Notes: generated from the letters alone by a model not told the origin. 64,000 nt of DNA from Gorsachius magnificus (GCA_034008185.1 CM067082.1:128651988-128715987), one strand, 5' to 3'. Counted from the stretch's first letter, positions 23,120 to 37,900 are shown. Made by a program: numbers and translations.

Positions 23120-25779
23120 ATGGAAAACTCACTGAAAGAAATGGATTCTTCTGACACTCAGCAGCTTTATATGAAAGAAACAAGTTCTTATATGTAGTGG
23201 TAGACAAGATGGAAGTATAGCAATTGCCAAGTTGCCTTCTAATTCTGAAGTTTTTTTCAGGTAAAAAAACCCCCAAAATGCTGAAAGAGACTTCTTACTT
23301 TTTTCAGCCTTGGGATGTCTCATAGCTTGATTTCAGAGTCTTATCATAGGCTATCTGTGAAAGGATATATAAATAACCAAGGCTTCATCAGTGAAATGTA
23401 TTTTATTTCTCCCTATTCTGTAACACATTTACTCTTTTTTGTTTACTCTGAACTGAAATTGTTTTTTTGATTACATGTGAAGTTTATGAGCTAACAATTT
23501 TTCAACAAAATGGAAATCAGGCTTAAAAAGAAGAGAAAACTGAAGGGAGGCTGTAAGGGGAAGATTTCCAGAGGTATACATGATGCCTGGTTTTGGCAAA
23601 AGGCCAATTAAACCTCAAGTTATCAGGTGCTTTTATGGTATGAGACTTTTTTCACCCAAGTGATTTTTACTTATACAAGATAAGAAATCTTAAGAACTTC
23701 TAAGAACTGAACACTGGTCTGAATGAAAGGTAATCTCAGATCAGATACCAATGTCAAAACAAACAGAAAAGAACATTTTGTGTGCAACTCAAATTGGAGA
23801 GAGGCTTTCAGCGATGATTTCTCCAATTCTTTAGCACCCCTGCAAAACCAGCTATTTTTTAACCCTGAAAGGAAGGTGAATTTTCCAAGGAATGCCTCAG
23901 ACAAAGTCCCACCAATCTGTTGTTCTGTAGTGCATACACATGCACAGATGGAGTAAATTTTTAAAAGTATTTCTGTGAATGTTTTATGGATATGAAGTCT
24001 TCCATTTCTTATATCCAAAACATTGGGAACAGAAGTTTCCACCAAGCGTTTCCCTTCCTGTTGCTCATTCTCACTGTGAGAAACTGGTACCGTACCTTAC
24101 AGCTGTGACTATCTAGAACACAAACAGTTTAGCAGACACATCAGGTTCTTCAGGAATTACACCTTCTCCTTGAGCAATTAATCTTGGTGTAGCAGAATCC
24201 CTATGTGGTCTTCCCATTGGCAGATAGAAGTTGGTTGCTTATTCCAAATCATTATCTATAGGGCACTGATACTCAGTATATTTTATGTTCATATTCACCC
24301 AGGCAAGCACTGGGGGGGGAAGTTTCAGGAATAAGGCAACATGGCTGGAAGTGGAATGAGAGATTCTCTCTTATTAGTCAGGGAAAGAAAGAATTTCTTA
24401 TGTTCTTTATTTTAAGAGTTGTAATTAAATCTGCAAATGCTTTAAATATTTGTTCCTCATGCCCTATCCATGCAGCAAATACAGCTGCAAGTGGCCTGAG
24501 TTACAATGGCTTCTGTTTTTCAGTTCTTATACTGTAATATATTAAATGTACTTGATTGAATATTAACACACATGCACATAAAACTTAAGTATTTTAATTA
24601 AAACACAAGTATACTGTTTAACTGGGGAGGAAAAACTTTTTAGACCTTATTAATAGAGAATTGGTATCAAATCAAAAAGTTTTAATTTTCTTAAAGCTGC
24701 ACAGGTCTTCATGACCTGGTCCCTATCAGAAAATTTACTGTGTAAGAAAAAAGTTTGATAAAGAATGACATGATCAGCCCAGGATTTTTTAAGACAAAAT
24801 ATCTATGCATTTTTATTGTTTGCTTAGAGAATTAGCTTTTTTGATGACAACAACCCCGTTCAAGGAACACAATTTCATTTAAATGAAAGATTTTTATGCT
24901 GGTTTACAGAAAACCTTTGCCCACGAAGGTAAATTCATAAGAGAAGAACCTTATTTTTGCATTAAAATTCTTGTTGCATGCTCACATGCACACATTAAAC
25001 ATGTATAATTGAAACATTTTGCTGATGCTACTATGTTGTTAGATGTTAACATAGAAATGACTATGAAATATGCCAGGAGCAGAGATTGGTCTTACTGCTG
25101 TAGTGCTTGGAAAATGTGTAAAAGATAAATTGATCATATTGTATTTTGATTTATTTGTTAAGGATTTGACCAAATATTCATAGATAATGACCTAATACGG
25201 CATGTCAGTCTTAGAATTTACCTAAAGCAGCAAAAAAGATAAAGGAATAATACTAGAAATGAAGGTAATCTCCACTATTACCCTTTAGGTTCTCTAGTGT
25301 TACAGGAAAAAGAATCTAATAAAAATGGTTCTTGTGCTTCTGAGAGTCTTTTTGTACTCAGACTACATCTGTGTAGTAGAACTACAGCACCGTGATAAAC
25401 CACAAATAATATTTAGCCAAATGTTTATTGGGGGATCTAGAAAGTAACATTAATTAGTTGAGCTGGATTAACGCTCTAGGATGTGTTCTAGGTTACAATA
25501 TCTGTGGCAGATTACGTACAAGGGTGATGCGAGTGTTATGTCAAGTAAATTAAATGTACCTTCTTCAGTGTGTGAAGTGACAGAATAACGGAATTTAAAT
25601 ACAAATAATGGCTACATTTATCTTAATTCAGAAGCTGGTCACCTTAAATCAGGCACAGATATGAGATAAAATAGTTTGAAAACTTTTGTTTTGTCTGAAA
25701 TAGTACATATTTAAATACCAGTTAAGTATTTGGTGAGAACAGGAGTGAAATGCTTCTACTAAACCTATAGCTGAATAGA
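23120..25779. other. Non-coding stretch, nothing recognised
   Basis: AT-rich DNA without recognisable gene or repeat family; the 124-residue minus frame at 23671-24045 has no known domain. Confidence 0.55.
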
Positions 25780-25861
25780 TAGAATCATAGAATTGTTTAG
25801 GTTGGAAAAGACCTTTAAGATCATTAGGTCCAATGGTTAACCTACCACTGCCATCCCACCA

Positions 25862-26575
25862 CTAAACCATGTCCCTAAGCTCCTCATCTATCCTTCTTTT
25901 AAATACCTCCAGGGATGAGGACTCGACCACCTCCCTGGGCAACCTGTTCCAATGCTTGACAGCCCTTTCAGTGAAGAAATTGTTCCCAATATCCAACCTA
26001 AACCTGCCCTGGTACAACTTCAGAACATTTCCTCTTGTTCTATTGTTTGTTACCAGGGAGAAGAGGCCGACCCCCATCTTGCTACAGCCTCCTGTCAGGC
26101 AGTTGTAGAGGGCGATAAGGTCTCCCCTCAGCTTCCTCTTCTCTAGACTTAACAACCCCAGCTCCCTCAGCTGCTCCTCATAAGACTTGTGTTCCAGACC
26201 CATCACCAGCTTTGTGGCTCCCTAGACATGTTCCAGCAATGCAGCATCTTTCCTGTAGTGAGGGGCCCAAAACTGAACACAGTATTCGAGGTGCAGCCTC
26301 ACCAGCACCGAGTACAGGGGCACGATCACTTCCCTGCTCCTGCTGGTCACACTATTCCTGATACAAGCCAGGATGCTGTTGGCCTTCTTGGCCACCTGGG
26401 CACACTGCTGGCTCATATTCAGCCAGCTGTCAATCAGTACCCCCAGGTCTTTTTCCACCAGGCAGCTTTCCAGCCACTCTTCCCCAAGCCTGTACATTTC
26501 ATGGGGTTGTTGTGACCCAGGTGCAGGACCTGGCACTTGGCCTTGTTGAATCTCATATAGTTGGCCTCGGCCCAT
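25862..26575 (-). pseudogene. CR1 copy C, ORF2 C-terminal domain in two frames
   Basis: Two overlapping open pieces (26222-26575 and 25862-26206) carry [40 protein letters not shown], then after a break [20 protein letters not shown] and [21 protein letters not shown] stop (TAG in CTAGACATG, minus strand reading near 26220) and a frame change separate them. Confidence 0.88.
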
Positions 26576-26928
26576 CGATCCAGCCTGTCCAGGTCCCTCT
26601 GCAGAGCCCTCCTGCCCTCGACACTCCCACCCAGTTTGGTGTCATCTGCGAACTTACTGAGAGTACACTCAATCCCCTCATCCAGGTCATTGATAAAGAT
26701 ATTAAACAAGACTGTCCCTAGAACTGAGCCCTGGGGGACACCGCTTGTGACCGGCCGCCAACTGGATTTAACTCTGTTGACAACAACTCTCTGGGCTCGG
26801 CCATCCAGCCAGTTTTTTACCCAGCGATGAGTATACGTGTCTAGGCCATGAGCCACCAGCTTTTCTAGGAGAATGTTATGGGAGACTGTGTCAAAGGCTT
26901 TGCTGAAGTCCAGGTAGAGAACATTCAC
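26434..26928 (-). pseudogene. CR1 copy C, RT palm with intact catalytic boxes
   Basis: In one open frame of 164 residues: [20 protein letters not shown] (motif A), [20 protein letters not shown] (motif B), and [10 protein letters not shown] (motif C, FADD at 26641-26652). Both catalytic Asp positions are kept. The fingers region that should come before it was lost by 5' truncation, so it cannot be active. Confidence 0.9.
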
Positions 26929-26940
26929 AGCCTTTCCCTG

Positions 26941-28549
26941 TACACAGTTTAATATTAAACTTGAAAAAAATAGAATTATATTCTATACTAAGGTCTAAGA
27001 GAAACTATTTAAAAATCTGTCAAATTTGCAATATTAGGGAAGAAAGGTGAAGAGGTTACTATAATGGAAACATTTTTAATTACAAAATAAAAGAATTCCT
27101 AAATTAAATATTAAATCAGTTCTTTAAAAATTCTAAACTTACAAGATATGAAAACATCATATAAAATTAATAAAAATTTGTGACTTGGCGTCATTAGTAC
27201 AAAGAGGAGTTAGTCTCTTTTCAGAACTTATCCCTTCAAAGTGTGTTTTGAACCTTATAATACCTGGCCTGATCATCGATGGTAGTAATAAATCCTTCAA
27301 AATTATGGTTCATGTGGGCTGCTTTGCAATATTCCAGTTATCAGAGGCAGGTATTTACAAAGACTGCTTGGTAGGGCAAAACCCTCTCAAAACTGACTTG
27401 GGGATAAGCCCTGAAGTGTTAAGCGTTTCTGGGTTTAAAATCTGAGCCAAGAACCTGGGTGGGAATATGACAGTTCTTAATAGTTGTTTATGGATGCTTT
27501 TGTAATTGCAGTCCTGCTGCTTAAATTAACTACAAGAAATTCAATTAATACAGTAAATTGGACAAGTGGGTTATACGGAGCCACCTTCTTGATTTTTTTT
27601 TTTCTTTCTCTCATTCTTTCATAAGTAAATGAAGAAAATTTCAAGCTGTTTGTGCTCAGATCTTTAAGATCATGTACAATACGAGTGATTGCATTTCAAA
27701 GAGAATTGGGGGAATTTTTGCCCTGGGTTTTGAGGCCAGTATTAACATTTCATAGTTCCCTTAATAATGAAAGGCACAACAGGGAAAACTAGTATCTATC
27801 TAATGAAAAAGAATATCTTGTGATTGCTATGAATAAACCAACAGATCTTCTAAAGTGTATAATGGCAAGCTGTAGAGTTAAATGAAAGCGAGTGATGCTC
27901 ATTAGAGTCTGCTATGACACCAAGTTAGATTCATTAGTGCACAAACAAAGGTTTAAACTGCAGAAGACAGCTGTATGGTTTCATCTGCAATAGCTTGTAT
28001 TTGAACAAAAGGAAAAGGGAACAATTATAAAGAAAATGGTATTGCAAAAGTGCTGTCTGGGAAACTAACTCCTGTTTCTTCTTGCTTATCCTTTAAAAAA
28101 AAAATTCCCTTTCATTTCCTTATGTTATAAATGAGCATCTAAAAAACACAAAATCCAAAATTAAATAATCAAAGCCTCTAAATTGGCCTTTTGATCCCTA
28201 ACAAACAAGCTTTCTGCTTTAGGATTACCTGTCTCTAGTCCATAATCCAACTCTCCATCAAGGAATGCCAGCAGGAGAGCCTGCAGCGGGACTGGGTGAT
28301 GAGATCCCGTTATAAAGGACGCTGCTAAATTTCAACAGGTTTTTTTTTAATATTCCCTCTACCTACATTAATGGTAACATTTTAGGTTGTTAATGAGAAA
28401 TTAGCATGCTAATATTCTTGGCATTATTTATGCCACTCCTTTCCTTTTTCACTGGTCTTGGACAAATACAATGGCCTAGATGACTTCATTGCATTTTTAA
28501 GCTGCTAACGTAATGGCATTGAATTTAATAATATAGCTAGGATCACAGC
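26941..28549. other. AT-rich non-coding stretch
   Basis: No gene recognised. The last 200 bp before the GC-richer block at 28550 contain several TAAT cores and the 14-bp palindrome listed separately. Confidence 0.5.
28400..28413. promoter_or_regulatory. 14-bp perfect palindrome ATTAGCATGCTAAT
   Basis: The sequence equals its own reverse complement and presents two TAAT homeodomain cores around GCATGC. It lies about 140 bp before the GC-richer block. A role as a dimeric homeodomain or POU site is inferred only from the motif. Confidence 0.35.
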
Positions 28550-28990
28550 TCCTTGCAACAGGAAGGGAGGTCCTGGGAACTCCTTTCAAAGGGACTTCCT
28601 ACATTCGCACCCACAGCGGGGAGCGGGCTGGGGCTCGCTAGCAGCCTGGCTTCCCCGAGGAGGGAGGGCAAGCCAAGAGGCAGGCAGCTGCCGCAGGACT
28701 TCTCCTCCGACCCGCAGCTGGAAGGAAGGAGATAGGAAGCCAGGAGCAGCGGAGCTGGGCACAAGAGGTGCTCTCCTCGCTCGTGGCTTTTGGTGCACCG
28801 CTAATGAAGAAGTGGTAAGGGTAGAGGAGCAGAAGCAGTTGAGTGCTGTCGGAGTTCCCTTCCTCAGTGCCGCAGCTGCGGCATCCCTCAGCTTCTCCAG
28901 AGGGGAACCCCCTACCACAGGGAACATGAATGTCAGAGGATCCTCTTCCCCATCAGGCTGCCATATGACCATTAGAAACCAACAGCAGTC
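28550..28990 (+). other. GC-richer island, possible non-coding exon or promoter
   Basis: This stretch stands out from AT-rich neighbours by its G and C content and several CpG sites (for example near 28607-28640 and 28862-28880). On the plus strand a splice-donor-like GTAAGG begins at 28815. The reading frames on both strands (minus 28586-28972, plus 28812-29009) contain no known domain and are of mixed, low-complexity composition. It may be a first exon of a non-coding RNA, an alternative promoter or just a GC-rich patch. Confidence 0.4.
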
Positions 28991-31900
28991 ACTAGGCAGA
29001 GAAACATGAATTTGTTCTCAAAAATGTGTATAGGTTATAGACTGTAGTAAAAAGGTTAAACTGACCTCAGTGACAAATATATTAACAACACAATTACACT
29101 TTTGTGGGAAGGTTGCCCTGCTTCCTTTCTGAGGATTTTCCTGGCTATTCTGTGGCCATTTATTTGCTTTTTTCACATGGCTATAAACAAGAAGATGCAG
29201 GAATTATAATCAGCATTTCTAAATTTAAGTCCAGCTAAAGGCATATGTTGCAAATGAGCTGCTGCAGATACCTCAGACAAGCTTGTAGCGTTATACTGCT
29301 CCTGTAGGTTTGCAGGGCAGTTGTTCTGGTCTGGTTTATATCAAGTGGGAGGAGCTGCTGTTTGGATCTAGCTGCTAGAGTAAGAACCTGTTTTTCAGGA
29401 GGGTGTTTTGGAAAGGGTAATTATGTGGGAACAGTCATATTAATGCAGTACTTCATCATAATTAATAATAACTGAATTAATGAGTCTAGTGAGATTGAAT
29501 TACTGGGTTCAGCGTGCAGAAATCATAGGCCTTTAAAAATGTAAAGTTTTTCTTAGATGTTATAAACGAGCACCATTTCCAAGGCTACAACTGAGTTTCT
29601 ATCACAATAAAAATTGGAATGCTTTCAGTCATTGCCGCATCTCTTCACAATTCCCTATCACATCAGTTTCAAAACTGCAGGGCTAGTTCTGGGGCATCAG
29701 GTTTGAAGTGAGGCAAATGAGAAGATCATTGGTCTTAGCAAACTAACTAATTCAAATGACGCAAATTATCTGAGTAATGTCAGGTTAACTGCTGACACCA
29801 TAAATCAAAGATATGGGTGAGCAGTGTAACCTTGCTAACTAAGCAAGACCTTCACAGAGCTTAATGGGGAATTCTCCAGCTTGTACGTTGTTAAGAATGA
29901 GGCAATTTGGGCTTTTCTGCCTCTACAGACACCACCTGGACAAGAGAAATCCTGTGTGACCAGGGCTGGAGAGCAGAAATATTCTGGACTTCAAGCTTCT
30001 TTGTGAACGTATTATAAGCAATGCTGTACTTCCCGAGGGCAGTGAGAAACTGTACTGCACAAGGCTGAAACTGATGAAATTAGAAATGTGATTGTGGTCA
30101 GGAGGCTGCTGAGAAGGGCAAGTAGTCACAAGGTTACATGACTGTGGAATGACCGCAAGTCAGAGAGCAATAGGATTGGGCTTATTCTTTCCAACCCCTC
30201 CTTCTCTGTTTACTGAGCTCATTTAAAGTAGAGATTTTTGGGGCAAACCCTGTGTTATATCAAAGGCCCGCTAGGCTAAGGGTTAGCTAAGAGGTACATG
30301 GGTTTTTCTCTCTTTTTTCCTTGCATTTTTTCATAACTCCCTTTAGTTTCTGCAAAGGTTATTCTAAGATCCCAGCTACATGGGCCAACTTGCAAAAGAT
30401 CTGTACCTTGGGCTGTACCCTCTGGCCAGTGCCCTGGGCTTCTGGTCTGAATCTGCCACACATTTAACCCCATACATGATGCTTGGATTTTGTAACACTA
30501 TAGGAACTGTGGACCTGAGGAGAAGAAAACAGCTGGGACAAATCTGAGCTGCCCTCTGTGTACAGGGGGTGTAAGTTAGGTGCAGGCAATGCTGACAAAT
30601 CATGCTACAGCTTTTAGGAGCAGAACCTCAGCCTGAGTTTTCCCTTCCTCTCTCCCTGCTGCACTAATGCTCCTTAGCCTCTTTTCCAGGACAGAACTTT
30701 GCAGATTTTTTAGTGTTTGTTCTAATGAAAACCTAGGGTTTCTTCTTTCAGATCAAATTTGAGCATGCAAGTTGAATATACTATGGTCATATGTTGCATT
30801 CTTATCTTAACTGAAAGTATTACTAAAATTTTCCATGTTTTGCAGTCAAAAGAGCTGTCTTGTAAAAACACTGGCCTGATGTTCAGGTGTAGCCTATGTT
30901 TTAATGAGAGATACTAAAGCTACTATATTTTAAGCTTTAAACTAAAAAAAATGGTAAGTGGAAGCACTCCTAAATGGTTCTCAGTAACATGAAGAACATC
31001 TGAACACTATATATGTAATATAGTATAAAATAGTGTGCACAGACTACTCTACAACTCATTTATATGTAAATATTTGGGGAAAAATGTGTCTACATGTACG
31101 GCCTAAGCATTCATTACTTCTATGTGGGCACAAAAGCAGTGATGAATGATATTACTGAGTAAGATACTGAATAATGGTGTATTAATGTTGAATTCCAACT
31201 TTATATTGTATTAGTTTTACTGAATGTAAATGAGAGTGTCATTTAATTAAGTTTAATTTAATCTCAATCATTTTACATTAAATTGCACTGTTCTCTTCCC
31301 TCACTCCATCTCTTGAACTATTTTTTACCCTGTTTTACCATTTTGGTCTAGCCTGAGGTTAGGAAAGAGGATTTGAAAAAATTGAAAAATGGCTGAAAAG
31401 CTGCAGCACTTTCTAGCTTTCTACCCAGCCCTAGAAAGAAAACGAAAGAAGTGGCTGAGGTCTGCAAGTTAACCACAAAAATGCGACAGCATCTCCGTAG
31501 ATGTGTGCGTGCAGCTTTCAGGAGCGCTGTTTGCATCAAGGTGGAAACAGATTTTAACTCGGAGTGGAGATCTTAAAGATACCAGTTTTATTTTTAAGTA
31601 GCAGGAGACCCAGGAAAAGAACTCATCCCTCATAAAAATCATGACATGTTTCTTTGAGTTTGCCTGGTATATGGTGTGCCAGTCACAAATACTTTCTTAT
31701 TCCTTGTATGAGACAAGGAAACAGTAGTGAATAAAAAAAAAAATCATACCTCAGCATTCACACAGGTGGCCTGGTTTTATATCTATACTGGTGGAAATAA
31801 CTGGTTAAATTTGACTCATAGTAACAGTAGCATGAATCTTATAAAAAAATGTTAAAATCTGAATGTGGTCGTGCCTTCTTCTGAACTTACCTCCTTCTGG

Positions 31901-34900
31901 ACTTGCCTTTGAGTAGTAACATTTTCTAGAAATAACTATATATAAGCAAGAATAAAGAAGGGGGATTTTTTTTTTTACAGTAACTTTATACACAGGATAA
32001 GATCTAAGTTAAAACAGGTGTAGCACTGGTGACCAAGACTTGATCGAAGGAGGAAGTACTGCACTTGAACTGGTCAGCTCTAATGTGCTTTAAGACAAAG
32101 CAAACAGACAAATCCTACTGAAAATCCTGAAAGAAGTCATATGAGAACTCCAATTCATTTGGAAAAGGTGATGTGAAGTGTGAACTCATCCTTTTGTGCT
32201 ACTAATGTGGCCTGAACATAGCCAGAATATCCATTTCGTTTTCTTCATCGCAGTTCATACACAAGTAGTCCCAGGATAGACAAAGGTAATATATTTTATT
32301 GAGTCTCTTTCCATACCATGGCAAACAAAAACTGTTTCTTTTTTTCTTTTTTTTTTTTCTTTTTTTTTCCCCAGCTTCAGTTCTGTCAGGATTCATCCCA
32401 AAAGCATGTCCTCATGGGATGTTATGCTGCATCTTGAGTGCTTAAATGCCTAGTAAATGATATATCTTGCCACCTGCTGTGGCTAATGGCATACGATGCA
32501 GCTACCTCACCGTGCGATGCTGACTGCGGCAGTGGGTGGGACTCCCCATGGCAATTCCTTTACAACCTGCAGCATGAGATTTGATTATCCCATCTCTTAA
32601 GAGATACAAATTTTACAACCATAAAGTTATCCAGCTTAATATGAACACAGAGATAATTTAAGGCGACACAGTTGCAGAGTAGGTAATGTGAATGAATATA
32701 TAATTTAATATAGGTAAGTGCAGGAATGAGCTGTTGATTTAATGAGACACCATTACTTCTTGTTACCAGAGACTCAAAAAGATGGAAGTTTATTTCTGTG
32801 TGACTCAATTATTTTTTTTTCCTTGCCTGCGCAGTAAACAGCATTCTAACTAATGGCCCTGACTCATTTGAGGATAAACAAGTGCTGCCTTCCTGTCTAG
32901 TCATGTATGGTATGTAATCACCTACCTTCCAATTAAATTCCTTTAAAAGCTACAGTTAAAGCCCAGTCTTCAGTTTACAAAGATCACTCAAGGAAACTAA
33001 AACTAGTCTTGGACAGACAATGTGCATCCGAGCTGTCTTTTAGTTAGTTCAGAAACAAAAACAAGAAAAAGAAAAAATAATTGTTGACTATCTGGACAAA
33101 AAATAAATGATGCATCTTTTAAAGATATTAAAGGTATGTGGTAACTAGCAGGAAACTTTCTATCTTGAGGATTTAAAAACTGTCTGTTTGGCATAAATCA
33201 AAAGGACTTTTAATATTTTACAAAATGGTATGCAGACTGGCCTCAGACTTCAGTGCTGCAAGTGATTATAAACATACTTCATACATTTGAATAGCGTCAT
33301 TGTAGCCAATCACCCTTGGAAAACTAACACATTTGTAAGCATAACTGTTGATAGGATTTAACCTATTTTTATCTTAACCACAGTTTTAGATATTGTAACT
33401 TACTGTATTCATCAGCAGCCCATCTTTCAGAACATTGGCAGAAAGTTCAGTGGCTTGGAGTGATTTGGAGATGCAATTAGATACAATAGCCCACAGATGG
33501 AGATGGTTCTTTCTTTTGATATTATTTGCTCATCATGCATGCCTTTATAGCTGGAGATTTAAACTAGGAGAAGGACTTAACAGTTATCAGTAGATGAGTT
33601 TCTTTAAAGAAATGCAAAGTAAAATCTACTGTAATGTGTTTCCTTTGGAGCTTTATTAAAACCACTAATATGTTCTGAAAAGATGAATTGAAAGATGAAG
33701 TAGATTGTGCAGATGGTATTTTCAGCTTTCTATATGGGAAATGACATTTAATTTTAATATTCAGAAGTAATAATTTAAATATCAGGCTGTTTCTTTTTTG
33801 AATCATCAAAGAAGTTTAACATTTTTAAGATAAAAACCTTTACTTTTAAAAGAACAAAAGATAGGTGTGTCAGTTATTTGTGGGTTAATATTTGTATATT
33901 TATTCTTTATGAGCCCTGGTGAGTTTATCCTTTTTTTATTGCACTTTATATCCTTCATGCCTTGTAGCTCTGTCTCATAAAGTCCTCTGTCATCTATTCC
34001 CATATAAGTATTAGCTGGTGGACCATTACACACTTTTATGATTTTTCTGCATGAAACAGTGATTCTTGATGTATTTCTGCTTTCATTTCATGCTATCTAA
34101 GTCTCTATAATTCAATTAAATCCTTTAATCACAGTGTTACCATGAGATGATAAGTTTTCTCTAGTTTATTTAAATTATATCTTAATTTTGCTGTTCTGTT
34201 ATTCTTAGAAGTCTAGAAGTCCGCAGCTGATACTAGAAGGAAAGTTTACTGGAATCAAAAGGAAAAAAATACGGATTTTTTTCTGGTTTACCCATACTGT
34301 CTCAAGAGAACCTGCATTAGCCGTTGTGGGAATCCCAGTGGAGGAAGCACATGCCTACAATGTTTTTAACATAAACTTTAACTTGAAAAGGAGGAACCTG
34401 GGGGTCGAGGGACTGAGGAGGGCATGGCCATAAATGATTTGAATGTTGCCTCACAGCAGGGTTAGGATTCCAAGAAAACCATATAATCCTAGCTTTTCCT
34501 GACTTCCAGGTGTTAATGTTTCTAAGCAGACTGTCTTCTGAGCCATATATTGGCATGATGTAACACCTGTAACAGTGCAGATAAGGGCATATTCTCCCTG
34601 TGTTGTGGGAAACAATAGAAGAGCATTCAGAAAACTGCTATTCTTTTTCCTGTGGAAAAAGTTAATATGAATATTTTCCTGCAGTGCATATGAATACTTT
34701 GAAAAGTAATTTAAGCCACGTATTAGCCATCTCCCAGCAGCTTCACACCTTGAGTCAGGCACTGTCCTTTGCAGCATAGCTAAAGTGTGGCGTCCAATGT
34801 TTTAACACAGGAGTTTTGGACTGGTTTTTGAAAAGAGGCTTTTAATGGCATTTCTTCAGGATCTTTCCCCCCCTTTTTTTTTTAACAAGGAAACCAAGTG

Positions 34901-37900
34901 GAAATTCATACATTATCAACAGAAAATCTTACCTCTGGTTAAAGCAGCAGAGTGGGATGAAATTATCAGAACTACAACATGGAAATAACAAATAACTGTC
35001 TTATTAGCAATTAGAGGAAATGACCGCAAACTTCAGGGACACTCAGCTGGAATCTCAAGCCTGGGGAATTAGCTTATTGCCATGCTTGTTAGTTTGATCA
35101 TTGAAATGTTATATCAAAAAATGGCTATATTTTTTTTCCTTGTAAATTAATGAGCTCCCCAAAGTTTTACACCAACAACAATTTTCTACTTGCTGTTTGG
35201 CAACTAAACTATGGTCTGTAACTGTAAAATGGTTGAGCAGCTGGAGGGCAAGTGTAGAAAGGCAGATGAAAGTAGTGCACCGCATACTGTCCATTTTGTG
35301 GTGACTATTTTGCTCCCAGGACTTAAAAGCACACTGTTAAAATTCTTTGCAAAAATCAAGTGACCAAGTCTGAAAATGAAAACAGATGATGAAGTGGCTG
35401 AAACTGGTTGCTAAGCTATGAAAAAAGGTTTTTGCTAATAGGCGTATGTAAGTGGAATGCGTAAATAGCAACATCTTTGCTATACTAAAGCTACTAATTG
35501 CATTATTGGTTCTTAGCAGATGCAGTGCAGGTTGTCTTTATAAAGAATGCATTTGCTTGTGGTTAAAGTGCAGCTTTCTGGTGAAAATGACTGTGCTTAG
35601 CACTTGCAGCTTTTTATATCCCACTAAAGGCTGTTTCTCAAGGGTAGGACAATCCCTTTTTTAAGGGACAAAATAGCCTTTTATGCTTGGAAGCTAATCC
35701 GAGCTGAAGATTAATGTCCTAAGGTTTCCAGATTTCAACAGAAGTCTTCTATTTTAAGAAAGAGTATTGTTTCCAAAATATGAAAAGTGGTTAATATCAA
35801 AACTTCAGATTATAAAGAACAACCTAAAATCTGAGTAATGAACTATCACCCCACAAATAGATCCACACATTATCTAAACTAGACAAAAGTGGAAAAGGGG
35901 CCATTTCAAACCACATCTCTCCTTATGAATTGCTTCTAATGCAGGCTACCTGGTGGGTCCAGAGAGAGGGAAGGGTCTCGTTGTGCCTGAGCCCAGTACA
36001 GTCTTCATTAGGGAAAGGCAGTTGGTTTGGTAACATTAGAAGACCTCCATTTCATCCTGCCCGAGATAACAACTCCATTTGCTGACTCATTTACAGGCTT
36101 TCTTCAGTGTCCTACTGGCTTCTGAGAGTACTTCTTAAGAGTTCTACCTAACTGGTGGATAAAGTGCTCTTCCCCTCCCGTCTCCAGTTGCAAGCATCTG
36201 TACTGCTGCTTTACCCCATTCTGGAAGGCTGGTATTCACCAAGTCACTCTGTGGCTGTAAGGCACCCACGTCACCTGTGTTCTCTACCTGTTTTTACTTT
36301 AAGTGTGAACTGGAACATGTCATCACATTCCCTGCCTCCAACTCTTATTTCCCCCCCTTTTTTATTTTTGCCATACAGTACTTTGTAGATGTTCTTTTAT
36401 TTTTTTAAGTGCAAACACCACATAGGATTAAATCAAAATACGTTGTTAGATATCTCTATTTTACAAACTGGTCTTTTGAGCAGCATTGCTGAAGGACAGC
36501 TATTTGGGAAACTGCTTTAAGCAACTTCTAGTTCAGTAAATCAGAAAGTAAAGCTAGAATTACGCTTTGCAAAAAAATTTAGTTCTAGAAACTCAGAGAA
36601 GGTTCCTCCATATGTAATGATATAAACTGACTTATTTTTCTTAGTCTTCTTCAGGCGAATCAAATATAACCAGCAAATTCATCTCTGTAGAAAACAGAAT
36701 TAGAATTGATCAGGACTGTATTAGCAAAACGAGTGAGTCACAGTAGTGCCTGAAGTTATGGGAAGCTCTACTTCTGTTTCACACTAATTAACAGAGCATC
36801 TGTCCCCTTACTTCTCTTCACAAAAAAATTTACTTTAAACAACAACTTATTCTTCCAGAGATGTGCATATTGTGTTTATTATACTTTTAAAATAACAAAA
36901 TACAACAGATGCTTCCCACTTCTGGGAAGGGAAGTAATAAATCCTTTACAATGAGGTAAGGAATCCAGTTGCCGCCAAAGCTTAAGATAAGCTACAATGG
37001 AAAGATTTTTGAGAGGTCTAGCATCTCATAGAAGTTCTTCAAAGATTAGGATACTTTCTAATTACAATTCCACCTCTCTTACAAAGACAAAACACGCGGT
37101 ATTGTACCAGATCCCATTTTTCTCTTTTTTTTAAAGAGTAAGGTTCTGCCGATGCCAACATCAGCGGTTACCCCACAGCAAAGTGATCCTGCTGGGTAAG
37201 TCTGTGCAGCACTCCTGGTGATGGGGAAGCAGCTACCTGAACTGACACTTTCTCTGTGTGTCTTAGTAAACTATTAGTCTGATTGTAATGGAGCAATAGA
37301 AAGCTATAGGACCAGGCCCTGGCAGTTGAGGTACCAGAATTATGCGTTGGCACATCCTTGTCTGTGAGATAGATGCCGTTCTCCAAACAGTCAGCTTAGC
37401 TTTCATGATTTGGAGAACTTCCAGTCTTTACCTTAGCTTTGTATAGAGATACTCACTCTAATAGCTAAACGTGTAGAGGGAACTTCCTCTGGGAAATATC
37501 GGAGATATTTCTTTTGAAGGCAAAATGGTTTCTCACTAGGTAGAGGCAGATGGGATTGAGGGGAAACTGGAGAAGGAGACAAAGAAGTTAAAATAAATGA
37601 ATATAGCAGCAAGAATGAGTGAGAATGAGGTCCTAAGGGTGATGATGGGACTTTTAGTTAATGGGTAGAAGAAAAGATGGGAAAGAATTCCTAATAAATT
37701 CTGTTCTAATGAAAAGAACAGATAATACCAGAATGCAAGGTCACATGTCAAAAGAAGTAAGATAGAACTTGCAGATAAAACACAAAGGATTAATCTGGTC
37801 TTTTTCTCACTGTGAAACATATATATGCATGGCAGCATCTTGCCTGTCTTCTAAAAGAATGTAGGCATGCTCTAGTAGGGATTTAATTTTTGCAAAAGGA

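Larger units (their letters stand above)
25780..26940 (-). mobile_element. CR1 LINE copy C, 5'-truncated
   Basis: The 3' end at 25780 has inverted octamers and then TTTAGGTTGGAAAAGACCTT. The element ends abruptly at 26940 inside the reverse transcriptase, where copy A continues. It is the closest relative of copy A in the window; many 20-base blocks are shared, such as the region at 26280-26340. The reverse transcriptase boxes are kept, but the copy lacks everything upstream of palm motif A and has frame breaks. Confidence 0.95.

Noticed and set aside
32336..32400. Splice acceptor-like pyrimidine run ending CCCCAG
   Set aside because: No open frame or donor follows at exon distance; T runs of this type are common here.
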